From assembly GCF_963082655.1 (NCBI RefSeq), contig NC_081555.1, positions 181,328,151 to 181,392,150 on the forward strand: a DNA stretch of 64,000 nt. Reading direction: 5' to 3'. This DNA is from Stomoxys calcitrans (taxonomy: Eukaryota; Arthropoda; Insecta; Diptera; Muscidae). The notes below the pieces were generated by a model. That model saw only the letters and a list, made by a program, of their open reading frames with translations, had not been told where the DNA came from and searched no databases. This document shows, piece by piece, positions 31,981 through 43,159 of the stretch. A program made the translations under genes and the position numbers. The stretch's first letter is position 1; each line of letters starts with the position of its first letter.

Positions 31981-32420
31981 ACATTTTAAGTCGATCTGGC
32001 CATGTCCGTCCGTCTCTCTGTCGCAAGCGTTCTAACATTCGAGGGAGTAAAGCTGGCTGATTGAAATTTTGCACTAATGCTTCTTATCAGTGTAGGTCGG
32101 TTGGGATTGTAAATGGGCTATATCGGTCCATGTTTTGATATAGCTGCCATATAAACCGTTCTTGGGATCTTTACTTCTTGACCCACTAAAGGCTGAAATT
32201 TTGCGCTGGGTGTTTTAATATGACTTCCAACAACTGTGTTGAGTATGATTGAAATCGTTCTATAACCTGATATAGCTGCCATTTAATAGGATCAGGGATC
32301 TTGACTTCTTGAGTCTATAGAGGGCGTAATTATTATCTGATTTTGCTGAAATTTTGTACAACGGCTTCTCCGAATCGGACCATAACTTGATATAGCTCCA
32401 ATATTATAGCAATTCCTTTT
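31981..32420 (+). mobile_element. Host HINE, left part (interrupted by a younger HINE)
   Basis: It starts inside the head (AAGTCGATCTGGCCATGTCC), then units (GATATAGCTGCCATATAAAC, ACTTCTTGACCCACTAAAG). It ends ...GATATAGCTCCAATATTATAG then CAATTCCTTTT. The expected continuation (ATTCTTTGTTTGC...) is found at 33441, after the inserted element. Confidence 0.85.
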
Positions 32421-33440
32421 AATACCCTCCACCATAGGATGGGGGTATACTAATTTCATCATTCTGTTTGTAACACCTCGAAATATGCGTCTAAGACCCC
32501 ATAAAGTATATATATTCTTGATCGTTGTGACATTTTAAGTCGAACTAGTCATGTTCGTCCGTCTGTCCGTCGGTCTGTCTGTCAGAAGCACGCAAACTTT
32601 TGAAGGAGTAGAGCTAGCCGGTTGAAATTTTGCACAAATACTTCTTATTAGTGTAGGTCGGTTGGTATTGTAAATGGGCCAAATCGGTCCTAGTTTTGAT
32701 ATAGCTGCCATACAAACCGATCTTGGGTCTTGACTTCTTGAGCCCCTAGAGGGTGCAATTCTCGCCGGATTTGACTGAAATTTCGCACATAGTGTTTTGA
32801 TATCACTTCCGACAACTATGCGTAGTATGGTTCACATCGGTCTATAACTGACTGAAATTTTGCACATAGTACTTTGATATCACTTCGAACGACTGTTCTA
32901 AGTATGGTCCTAATCGGTCCGTAACCTGATATAGCTGCCATATAAACCGATCTTGGGTCTTGAGTTCTTGAGCCTCTAGAGGGCGCAATTCTCGTCCGAT
33001 TTGACTAAAATTTCGCACATAGTGTTTTGATATCACTTCGAACAACTGTGCGACGTATGGTCCTAATCGGTCCATAATCTGATATAGCTGCCATAGAAAC
33101 CGATCTTGGGTCTTACCTTCTTGAGCCTCTATAGAGCGCAATTCTCATCCGATTTGGCACAAATATTGTGCAACGGCTCCTCCCATGGCCTTCAACATAC
33201 TTGTGCAATATGGTCAGAATCGATCTATAGCTTGCATACAGCTCCCATATAAACCGATCTCCCTATTTCGCTTCTTGAGCCCCGAATCGGACTATAACTT
33301 GATATAGCTGCTCCTCCGTCCTTATTCATTATACTTTGTTTGCCTAAAAACAGATACTGCGCAAAGAACTCGACAGATGCGACCATGGTGGAGGGTATAT
33401 AAGGTTCGGCCCGGCCGAATGTAGCACGCTCTTACTTGTT
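32421..33440 (+). mobile_element. Complete HINE inserted in another HINE
   Basis: Both ends are clean. The head is AATACCCTCCACCATAGGAT with GGGGGTATACTAATTTC, CATAAAGTATATATATTCTT and TGTTCGTCCGTCTGTCCGTC. The body has units with GATATAGCTGCCATATAAAC, CTCTAGAGGGCGCAATTCTC and GAAATTTCGCACATAGTG. The tail is CATGGTGGAGGGTATATAAG, palindrome TTCGGCCCGGCCGAA, and ...GCTCTTACTTGTT. Host HINE sequence on both sides joins without an obvious duplication, at a T/T junction, as reported for Helentron-type insertion. Confidence 0.92.
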
Positions 33441-33543
33441 TATTCTTTGTTTGCTTAAAAAGAGGTATCGGAAAAAGTACTCGACAAATGCGATCTATGG
33501 TGGACGGTGCGGCCCGGTCGAACTTACGACGCTTTTACTTGTT
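33441..33543 (+). mobile_element. Host HINE, right part with tail
   Basis: TATTCTTTGTTTGCTTAAAA, GAGGTATCGG, GCGATCTATGGTGGACGGTG, GCGGCCCGGTCGAACTTACG, and ACGCTTTTACTTGTTTT. It completes 31981-32420. Confidence 0.85.
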
Positions 33544-33611
33544 TTAAATTTATTTTTTTTGTAAAAATTTTATTTAGCTCTTAAAAAATCAACCTTTTCC
33601 TTCTTTAGCCC

Positions 33612-33720
33612 CTGGAAGCCACTGGAAGCGCAAAAATTAGCATGTCCGCCTATAATGCTGAAAGCCTTCGTTCGAACCCTAGGAAGAACATCAGATAAAC
33701 ATTTTTAGCGGCGATTATGA
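33612..33720 (+). mobile_element. SINE head, strongly decayed
   Basis: AAGCCACTGGAAGCGCAAAA (weak A box), TTAGCATGTCCGCCTATAAT, GTTCGAACCCTAGG (B box) and AACATCAGATAAACATTTTTAGCGGCG. The body ends after GCGATTATG. Confidence 0.65.
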
Positions 33721-35323
33721 AAATCCGATTTCATTGATCCTTAACTTATCTCATCAGAATCTCCAACACTTTCTTTATCTTGGCCATTTTCTTGTCCATT
33801 CCAATATCATATAACGATCATCTCCATTTCAAGAAAGTGAAAACGATTTCATTGATATTTATCACACATCATAAATTGAAAAAGGACCCTTTCCAACAAT
33901 CGCCCTTCTCTCCCCTGCTCCTTGCCAACCCTTTTCGTTTTTATGGCCACAATCTTCATAAGGCTACATAATGTGTGTGTTTTGCGGCATAAATCCCAAT
34001 TTGATCACATCATAATGTGACTTTGATAGATGATTGAATCGAATATGATGTTGATGTATCGAACACCATGGGTTCTGAGGGCTTACTTTTTTCTACTGCC
34101 ACTTGTTTGCCGGCAGTGACTCCTTTCTTTGTGTTGTGCCATTCCGCTGCTATCCTTCCAATTTTGCCTGCCGTTGTATTGGCTGTGTGGTTGCCATTTG
34201 TGTTTGTATTTACACACATATTTGTCACGGCATTGATACAAGGCATTCAGTCAGTCCTTGTGGTTTCCATTGAACGGGTTTCGGATTATTGCTGTGGCGG
34301 AAAGGGATGATTGGTTATTTCACAGTGGCAGGGGCAGTGTACGAATTCATATGCGGTTAATAGATTTTTTATTATGATTTGTTTTGTGTGTGTGTATGTG
34401 TGTGTGTGTGTGATTGGTTGATTGAGAGTGTGGTATGGTATGTTGGAGAAGGAAGGGTTGCAAACTAAGTATGATGTCCTTGTCGTTATTGGCGTTGTTT
34501 ATTGATAGATGTCTCTTGGAGTAACAACAATCATTATCCTCGTAAGCCTTGCCCGTACACAGGGGCCATCGATGATTACACCCATCCACATCTGCCTCCA
34601 ACATGTATGCCATGCTTGTTGTATGTGTGTTTTCCAGCAAGCGTGTAAGGTTGTGTTGACGCTAGGTCGAGTAGGCAGCAGGCATGAATATTTATAAGGT
34701 CCTTAGGCAGTGCCACAGATATCATTCGTTATCTACTTCACTATATTTCTTTTGGTGTTTTTTTTTCGCTCACGCTAATGTATGATGGTGCTGAGGAGAG
34801 TTTGTTTAAAACTTTTCCAATGATAAAGTGTCACATACTCCACCCTCTTGCTACTCCTCCTGCTGCTGTTGCTGCTACTGCTGCCAACAAGGACTCACTT
34901 GAGATTTATTTAAAAACAATTGTTTAACATTAACTTTTAAACGTTCATATAACGTGCAGTATTTGATGGGGGCCGTTGGTGGTGGGATGGTGGTGGCTCT
35001 GGTTTTCGTTATCTTCTCCCTGGTTTCTACTCCTTTGATGCATGCTTCGTTTTTATTATTATTTATGAATGAAAGGGTAAACGAGATTGCATAGCCAATA
35101 AAAGGTTGTGCTTTAATTTATATGAAGTGATAAAAACAGTATTTCAATAATATACACATACATAGTCATACTCATCCCATTGCTGGTATTTGTTGAAAAT
35201 TAAAAAAAAAGTAAAACATCCACAGATTTATGTAAAGTTTTCATTAACATAATTTTTTTTTTTTTTTTAATTTTCAACGAAAAAATTAACATGTAGAATT
35301 TTAGTTTTAAAAATAAAAAAAAA
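33721..35323. other. Single-copy stretch, no gene recognised
   Basis: A (TG)n-type tract lies at 34385-34412, CTG/CTC-rich tracts near 34855-34885, and poly-A/T runs near 35260-35320. Opposite frames 34010-34246 and 34068-34310 exclude each other. The plus frame is hydrophobic but has no family signature. Confidence 0.45.
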
Positions 35324-37039
35324 ACAAGTAGAAAGGTAGTAAGTTCGGCTGGGCTGAACTTTGGGTACCCACCAACTCCAACACAACTCATTGTACCACA
35401 TTCATCCGTTAAAAAAGCACCTTTTATGGGCCTAAGAACTAATCGGGAGATCGGTATATGTATATGACAGCTATATCCAAGCATAGACCGATTTGAGCCA
35501 TTTTGAACACGAAAGTCGAGCCCATAAGCCCACTGTGTCAAATTTCAATGAAAATCAGTAGTAAACTGGTTTTTATTGTCCCATGAACTTGAATCGGGAG
35601 ATTAGTGCATATGGCAGTTATCCAAATATACCCCCAACTTCACCATACTCTGTACGAATGTTGAAAGGCTTGAGCCCTTTAGAACTCATTTTGCTGAATT
35701 TCGACGAATCGGTTAATAAATTCCCTTTTATTGGGCCTACAACTTTAAATCGGGAGATCGGTGTATATGCTACCTTCATCCTAATATGGACCGATTCGGG
35801 CTATATTGAATGGGAATATCGAGGGGCCTTACACATCTCGCTACCTTAAATTTCATCGAAATCCGACAATAAATACGCAGGTTGTGGACCCAAGACCCTA
35901 AATTAAGAAATGGGTTTCAATCGCAGTTGTATCAATATATAGACCAATCTTAACCATATTCGGTACAAATGTCAAGGGGCCTAACGCAACTCATAATTTC
36001 AGCAAAATCATATAATAAATTCAACAGTACATTCGGATAAGAATTGCGCCTTGTAGGGGCTCAAGAAGCAAAATCAGGAGATAGGTTTATATGGGAGCTG
36101 TATCAAGCTATTGATCGATTCAGACTATATTAGACACGTATGATGAAGGTCATGAGAGAAGCTGTAATACAAAATTTCTGCCAAATCGGATGAGAATTGC
36201 GCCCTCTAGAGGTTCGAGAAGTCAAGATCCCAGATCGGTTATATGGCAGCTATACCAGGTTATGTACCAATTTGCGTCATACTTAGCACAGTTATTGGAA
36301 TAACAAAACACCTCACGCAAAGTTTCAGCCAAATCGGAAGAGAATTGCGGGCTCTATTGGCTCAAGATGTCAAGATCCAAGATCGGTTTATATGACAGCT
36401 ATATCAGGTTATGAACCGATTTACGCCATACTTAGCACATTTATTGGAAGTCATACCAAAACACCTCACGCAAAGTTTCAGCCAAATCGTAAGAGAATTG
36501 CGCGCTCTATTGGCTCAAGAAGTCAAGATCCAAGATCGGTTTATATGACAGCTATATCAAAACATTGACCGATTAAAACCATACTTAGCGTAGTTGTTGG
36601 AGGTGCTACCAAAATATTACGTGCAAAATTTCAATAAAATCGGACGAGAAATGCGCCCTCTAGAGCTCAGGAAATCAAGACCCAAGATCGATTTATATGG
36701 CAGCTATATCAGGTTATAGACCGATGTAAACCATACTTGGCGTAGTTGTTGGAAGTGATACCAAAACACTACGTGCAATTTTTATTCAATAAAATCGAAT
36801 AAAAATTGAGCCTTCTAGAGGCTCAAGAAATCAAAACCCAAGATCGGTTTATATGGCAGCTATATCAAAACATGGACCGATTTGGCCCATTTACAATACC
36901 AACCGACCTACACTAATAAAAAGTATTTGTGCAAAATTTCAAGCGGCTAGCTTGACTTCTTCGAAAGTTAGCGTGCTTTCGACAGACAGACGGACGGACA
37001 TGGCTAGGTCGACATAAAATGTCACGACGATCAAGAATA
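35324..37039 (-). mobile_element. HINE, minus strand, mixed unit subtypes
   Basis: The tail is at the left: ACAAGTAGAAAGGTAGTAAG, TTCGGCTGGGCTGAACTTTG. Reversed units of the 'GGGCCTA...' subtype (35400-35990) follow, then the 'CTCTAGAGG' subtype. TTATATG(A/G)CAGCTATATC recurs at 36388, 36541 and 36693 (steps 153 and 152). The reversed head begins with CGACAGACAGACGGACGGAC and CATGACGATCAAGAATATA-type sequence and is cut by a mariner short copy at 37040. Confidence 0.88.
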
Positions 37040-37274
37040 TAGGTTGCCAAAAAGTAATTGCGGATTTTTCATATAGTCGGCGTTGACAAATTTTTTCACA
37101 GCTTGTGACTCTGTAATTGCATTCTTTCTTCTGTCAGTTATCAGCTGTTACTTTTAGCTTGCTTTAGAAAAAAAGTGTAAAAAAAGTATATTTGATTAAA
37201 GTTCATTCTAAGTTTTATTAAAAATGCATTTACTTTCTTTTAAAAAATCCGCAATTACTTTTTGGGCAACCCAA
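37040..37274 (+). mobile_element. mariner short copy (MITE-like), 235 bp
   Basis: TIRs: GGTTGCCAAAAAGTAATTGC with GGATTTTT at the left; the right end reversed reads TTGGGTTGCCCAAAAAGTAA with TTGCGGATTTTT, about 30 bp paired. These resemble the Hsmar1/cecropia-type mariner end (TTAGGTTGGTGCAAAAGTAA). The interior has no coding remnant: GTCGGCGTTGACAAATTTTT, CTTCTGTCAGTTATCAGC. It is inserted in the TATATA of a HINE head (GAATATA | ... | TATATAC). Confidence 0.9.
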
Positions 37275-37361
37275 TATATACTTTAGGGGGGGAATATTTC
37301 GAGTAGTTACAAACAGAATGACGAAATTAGTATACCCTCATACTATGGTGAAGGTTATAAA
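37275..37361 (-). mobile_element. HINE head end after the mariner copy
   Basis: TATATACTTTAGGGGGGGAA, ATTTCGAGTAGTTACAAACAG, and TAGTATACCCTCATACTATGG. It completes 35324-37039. Confidence 0.85.
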
Positions 37362-38381
37362 AAAATACGAAGGATTTGGCAGGTATCGACCCATACCTAT
37401 TTATATTCAGCTTTAAAATGAAATCCATAATAGATGACCATATCTTTTTTCTCTCCCCAAATCCAAAACCCATAATGGTAACCTTTATCGAATTTATACT
37501 GTATCTTGCTGCCAGAGCTCGTAAACTTCTGCGTCATACTTTTTGGTTACAATAGCGATAACCCTATACTAACACTTGGCTAGGCAATGTTAACCTACTT
37601 GGGTTGTTTTGTGGGCAGGGTTAAACAAGTTGTTGCTCGTGTCCCTCCTTGACTAAACGGTTGGTCAAAAAGGCTCAAGTTTATGGTGCTGTTAACATAA
37701 TAATATCGTTTACAATGCCCTCACTTCAGCCATGACACCCACTTCTTTTTGATGTCCAGCTAGCTATAATGAGTTCAAGAAAATAATAGTAGAAGTTATG
37801 CTCAAATATTCTTTTAACCTGCCACCCTTAGGTTGTACGCAGCAGAACTCCCAGTGCAGTGGCAGCATTGTGTTGGCTCGCCTTGCATATGTTTTGGTGT
37901 TTGAGTGCTGGCAGGGATTAAAGTGAAAGTCATGAAAAGCCAGGCCAGTGGTCAGTGTTGAGTTCTGTAAATTAACCCTTTTCAGTTAATTGATACAAAT
38001 GGAAATTTTACTCCCTGGGTGAGGGTGTTTGATAAATGGCTGTATCGGATGATTGCCTGGAAAAAGGCTCGCTCACACATTTACGGTAATAAATTTTTGT
38101 GATAAAATCAAAGATTTCAATTTAGTTAATGAGCAGAGATTTGAAATGAAGATAAGGAGTGAGGAAGGAGAGATAGGGTATTTGATCTAATGAAGCGATT
38201 TTTCTTACGATATTGGGATAGCATTCAAGTTGCATTTCTCTATGGTACCGTATTGACCGACTACAATCCAAGTGATCGGTGGGCAAAAATTTGACTTTCA
38301 ATCATTTACAGTGTTTTTGTTTTGAACTCAGATCTCCTAGGACGTTTTACCTTTGGTTTCGACTACTTTACCATACATTAG
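37362..38381. other. Single-copy stretch, no gene recognised
   Basis: No repeat family and no frame with a recognisable product. Confidence 0.45.
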
Positions 38382-39518
38382 ACAAGTAAAAATGCATTAA
38401 GTTCGCCCGGGATACCTATCACCAGGAATATATATCGTACACTAAAATTCATCGAAATCAGATAGAAAATGCGCATTCTAGCAATATTCGACAAATCAGT
38501 CAATATAGAGCTATATAAAATTGTAGTCCGATTGGATGGAGGGGTGCAAACCAACTTACTGTTCCAAATTTTATCCGTATGGGGTGAAAAGGGGTCAAAA
38601 ACCTTAAATGAATATTTTATAAAGCTCCTTCTTTCACGTGTCAGATAAATCGGAAAACAAATGCAAGTAGCCTCAAGAGTTGAGCTATGAATCAAAACAA
38701 AACAAAATTTCAGCCAAATCAAATAATAACTGCGCCCTCTAGAGGCTCAAGAAATCAAGATCCCCGATCGGTATATATGACAGCTATATCAGGTTATGGA
38801 CCGATTCGAACCATACTTAGTACAGTTGTTGAAAGTCATAACGAAACACGTCAAGCCAAATTTCAGCCAAATTGTATAGGAATTGCGCCCTCTAGAGGCT
38901 CAAGAAGTCAAGACCCCAGATCGGTTTATATGGGAGCTGTATCAGGCTTTACACGGATTCGGACCGCATTTGACACGCACGTTGGAGCTTATGGGAGAAA
39001 CAGTTGTTCAAAATTCCAGCCAAATCGGATTGTAATTGCGCCATCTAGAGGCTCAAGAAGTCAAGATCCCAGATCGGTTTATATGACAGATATATTGGGT
39101 TATGAACCGATTTCTACCATACTAAGCCCAGTTGTTGAAAGTCATACCGAAACAGATCGTGCCAAATTTCAGCCAAATCGGATAAGAATTGCGCTCTCTA
39201 GAGGCTCAAGAACCCATGATCCAAATTCAGTTTATATGGCAGCCATATCAAAACATTGACCGATGTAGCCCGTTTACAATCCCAACCGATCTACACTAAT
39301 AAGAAGTATTTGTGCAAAATTTCAAGCGGCTAGCTTTACTCCTTCGAAAGTTAGCGTGCTTTCGACAGACAGACGGACGGACGGACGGACATGGCTAAAT
39401 GGACATAAAATGTCATGTCAATCAGGTATATATACACTTTAAGGGACCTTAGATTAATATTTCGAGGAGTTACAAGTTACGAAATTAGTATACCCCCATC
39501 CTATGGTGGAGGGTTTAA
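38382..39518 (-). mobile_element. HINE, complete, minus strand; carries the longest open frame in the window
   Basis: Tail at the left: ACAAGTAAAAATGCATTAAG, TTCGCCCGGGATACC (decayed palindrome). Reversed units include CGCCCTCTAGAGGCTCAAGA. The head is at the right: CGACAGACAGACGGACGGAC, ATTTCGAGGAGTTACAAG, TAGTATACCCCCATCCTATG. A 190-codon plus-strand frame (38687-39259) crosses nearly four units and encodes a repeat of exactly 51 residues (KFQPN...PSRGSR...RSVYM). This follows from the 153-bp period and is not evidence of a gene. Confidence 0.88.
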
Positions 39519-39584
39519 AAAAGATCTTTCAATAAACCCCTTTCGTAACTAAATAAACGATGCCTTGTTTTAACGTAGCCCACT
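39519..39584. other. Spacer between two divergently arranged HINE heads
   Basis: About 66 bp of unassigned sequence separate the head of 38382-39518 (minus) from that of 39585-40754 (plus). Confidence 0.6.
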
Positions 39585-40754
39585 TTTATACCCACTACCA
39601 TGGGATGGGGGTATACTAATCTAGTCATTCCGTTTGTAACACCTCGAAATAGTGATCTATAATCTTATATAGTATATATAATCTGGATGGTCTCGATATT
39701 CTGATTCGAGCTAGCCATGTCCGTCCGTCCGTCCGTCTCTCGAAATCACTGTAGCGGTCGAACACGTTAAGCTATTCGCTTGAAATTTTGCACAAATACT
39801 TAAAATTGATGTAGGTCATTGGAGATTGCAAATGGGTTATATCGGTTCAGATTTAGATATAGCTCCCATATAAACCGAACTCCCGATTTGACTTCTTGAG
39901 CCTCTGGGAGGCGCATTTTTTTTCCGATTTTGCTGAAATTTTGCATGTTGTGTTCTGTTATGACTTTCAACAACTGTGTCAAGTACAGTTCAAATCGGTA
40001 AAGAACCTGATATAGCTCCATATAAATCGATCCCCCGATTAGGCTACTTGAGCCCTTACAAGCCGACATTTTTGTCCGATTTGGCTGAAATTCTGCATGT
40101 AGTATTCTGTTATGATTTTCAACAACTGTGCCAAGTACGGTCAAAATCGATCTAGAATCTGGAAGCCTCAGTTTTCATCTAATTTGGCTGAAATTTTGCA
40201 CATAGTGTTCTGTTATGACTTCCAACAACTGTGACCAGTACGGTCCGAATCGGTGTATAACCTGATATTGCTTCCACATAAACCGATCTCCCGATTTGAC
40301 TTCTTGAGCCCCTGGAAGCCGCAAATTTTTGGCCGATTTTACTGAAATTTTGCAAGTAGTGTTTTGTTACGACTTTCAATAACTGTACTTAGTATGATCT
40401 AAATCTGTCAATTACCTGATATAGCTCCCGTATAAACCGATCTCCCGATTTAATTTCTTTAGTCATTACAAACCACAATTTTTGTCCGATTTGGTCGAAA
40501 TATTGCATGCGGTGTTCTATTACGACTTCCAACAACTGTGCCAATTTCGGTCCAAATCAGTCTATAACCCAATATAGCTCCCATGTAAACCGGTCTCTCG
40601 ATCATCCTTGTTCGTTTCCTGGAAGCTTTAATTTCTGCTGGTTTGACAGTAGTTTGGAATGTAGAATAAAATAATGTCCTTTAACTAATAAATAAATTCT
40701 CCCATGGGTTCCCAAGATTCTGCCTGACAGAACTTAGCACGCTTTTACTTGTTC
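39585..40754 (+). mobile_element. HINE, complete, 'CCCTGGAAGCCGC' unit subtype
   Basis: Head TTTATACCCACTACCATGGG, ATGGGGGTATACTAATCTAG, GCCATGTCCGTCCGTCCGTC. GATATAGCTCCCATATAAAC-type cores start at 39856, 40009, 40264, 40418 and 40571 (steps 153, 255, 154, 153). Units carry GAGCCCCTGGAAGCCGCAAA and TGTTCTGTTATGACTTCC. The tail is decayed in the palindrome (TGCCTGACAGAACTTAGCAC) but keeps GCTTTTACTTGTT. Confidence 0.9.
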
Positions 40755-41867
40755 CTAACTACAGCCTATAAGAGTGAGTCAAAGTGGTTTATTTAAAAGA
40801 TGTGTGTGAACTTTTAAATTTAATTACAGTTAAGTTAATTAAGCCTTTTATTAAAAATGCATGACCAACTATACAATAATAAACAGTTGTAGTTGTTTGT
40901 CTATTAATGCATAAATACGAGTACATATCCTCCGTCCTTTCTATTCTCTAAATGCAAATGCATGGCCATATATGACATGTATTTAAGCATAGTTGTCTCA
41001 CCTGAGTGCCCACAAACAAGCAACAATAGAGTCCTTTGTGAAATGATAATAGAAATTTAACACAGGATATGCGAGTGTGCATTAACATGAAATATTCACT
41101 TAGAACAAATAAGGACAAAGGCTTTACCACAAACACACACACACACATGCACTCAAATAAACACATCCTACAATTAGGTGTTTACAACAATAATGAACAT
41201 CCTTGTGTACAAATGCAAGTGGGAGGGCACGCGTGTAAGTGTGTTTGGAGAAGTCCTGCTTAGTTGTATGTCCTTGCCTTAAGCCTTGTCCAGTTGGCTT
41301 TGGAAATCTAAAAGTGTAACGGATGGAGGGGCGCCGTTTTAGGCCAACCAAACGGAAGTTGTAATTACAGCACTTGAAACTGACCACCAAAACAAACTTA
41401 TACCCCCCCCTTAACAAGAATATGTCCTTGTGTGTGTGTGTTTGTGTTTGCGAATGCATAAGGTGAACGTTAACAAGGTCCTCACACAAGTAAGAAAACA
41501 AAGATCGCCGTATGTCCTGCCAACTTACCATTATTAAATTAATTCACTGTAATTTAAGCATAATAATTGCAGGTCTCATTGTAAGCATATCAAATGCATA
41601 TCCGCAAACACACGAACTCACAGACGAACATATCAAAGGCGACGCGTTTTGCCTCTATTGTTTGTGGGTCCTTTAATTGAATCAAATGAGTGAATTTTAA
41701 TGCAGTTAATTGTTTTATGAGAGGCGTTTCATATGCAAATTAAATTCAATAAACCGGCGGTCATTACAAATGACATAGATTGCAAGACGGACACTAGGCT
41801 GTGTCGATATTTTAATAAAATGTTGTCTAGGTGAAAGTTTCCCAAATAAAAATAGTTTCGATTTGTA
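40755..41867. other. Single-copy stretch, no gene recognised
   Basis: It holds CA/TG-rich tracts (41133-41147, 41429-41450). Overlapping frames on opposite strands (41069-41263 plus, 41124-41531 minus) have no recognisable product. Confidence 0.45.
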
Positions 41868-42713
41868 ACAAGTAAAAGCGTGCTAAGTTCAACCGGACCG
41901 AATCTTACCCTCTTTCATGGATCGCATTTCTTAAGTTGTTTGCTCGGTATCTCTAGATAAGCAAACAAAGGATAATGGGTAAGAATTCAAATGCGATTGG
42001 AACTACATCAGGCTATGGGCGTATTTGGGTCATATTCGGTTTGGATGATGGATACCATATTGGTAATCTTTGTTCCAAATTTCAGCCAAATCGGATAAGA
42101 ATTGTGCCCTATAGTGACTCAAGGAGTAAAATCGGGGGATCGGTTTACATGGGATATATATCAGTTTAGAAACCGATTCAGACCATATTTGCACATGTGT
42201 TGAAGGTCATAGCAGAAGACAATGTACGAAAATGTCAGCCAGATCGGATCAGAACTGCGCCCTCTAGAGGCTTGAGAAGTGTAGTAAGGAGATCAGTTTA
42301 TAGGGGAGGTATATCAGGTTTAGGACCGAATCAATTCACAGTTGGCACATCTGTTGCACGTCATAAAAATCATCATAGTATAACATTTCCGCCAAATCTG
42401 ATAGAAATTGACCTCTATAGGCTTAAGAAATAAAGATCAGAGATAGGTTTATATGGGAGCTGTATCAAAACATAGACCGATATGACCCATTTACAAACCT
42501 AACCGACCTCCTCAAATAGGAAGTATTTATGCGAGCGCCTAGCTTTACTCGTTCGTAAGTTAGTGCGCTTTTGACAGACAGACAGACGGACGGCTAAAAA
42601 TGTCATGACGACCAAGAATGTATATACTTTATTGGGTCCCAAACCAATATTTGACGTGTTAGAAACGGAATGGCGAAGTTAGTACACGTCCATTCAATGG
42701 TGGAGGGTATAAA
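41868..42713 (-). mobile_element. HINE, complete, minus strand
   Basis: Tail at the left: ACAAGTAAAAGCGTGCTAAG, TTCAACCGGACCGAATCTTA. Units (GGATAAGAATTGTGCCCTAT, GCGCCCTCTAGAGGCTTGAG) lead to the reversed head: TTGACAGACAGACAGACGGA, ATATTTGACGTGTTAGAAAC, CAATGGTGGAGGGTATAAAA. Confidence 0.88.
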
Positions 42714-43110
42714 AACGTATTAAGTTCGACCGGGCTAAACTTTGGATAACGACCTCGAATTTTGACAAAATGTAACTAATATCTAACATTTCGTCAAAAT
42801 CTGATGAATAATTCTCAATTTATGAACTTTTAGCAGCTACATCGGAATATGATTCGATCTTGATCAAACTCTAAATTTCAGCATAACCGGCGATTTAGCG
42901 GATTTTTTCTTTCATTAAAATATTATCTTCTCGACCGATTGAGGTATCGCAACATAAAATTTATAATGATGGTCCAAAAAAACTAAACAACATCTGAGAT
43001 TGTTTGGCTCCTGTAGGCTTGAATTCAACGAAATCGACGCCGTAGTGACAATCATATGGCTATGATTTGAAAATACGCCGTGAAAGGATGCAACATATAT
43101 ATAGAAAATT
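42714..43110 (-). mobile_element. HINE remnant, minus strand
   Basis: Starts with a tail (GTATTAAGTTCGACCGGGCT, AAACTTTGGATAACGACC) directly after the previous head, then decays rapidly; only traces such as AAATTTCAGCATAACCGG remain. No head was found. Confidence 0.55.
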
Positions 43111-43159
43111 GAGCTCAGGGTTTAGACTTACAAGATCCAAGGGGCATATGATCTTAGAT

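Noticed and set aside
34068..34310. Hydrophobic 80-codon frame as a membrane protein
   Set aside because: The opposite strand is also open over the same bases (34010-34246) and no family signature is present.
38687..39259. 190-codon frame as a real repeat protein
   Set aside because: It is a by-product of the 153-bp HINE period; other copies keep different frames open and heads and tails mark a non-coding element.
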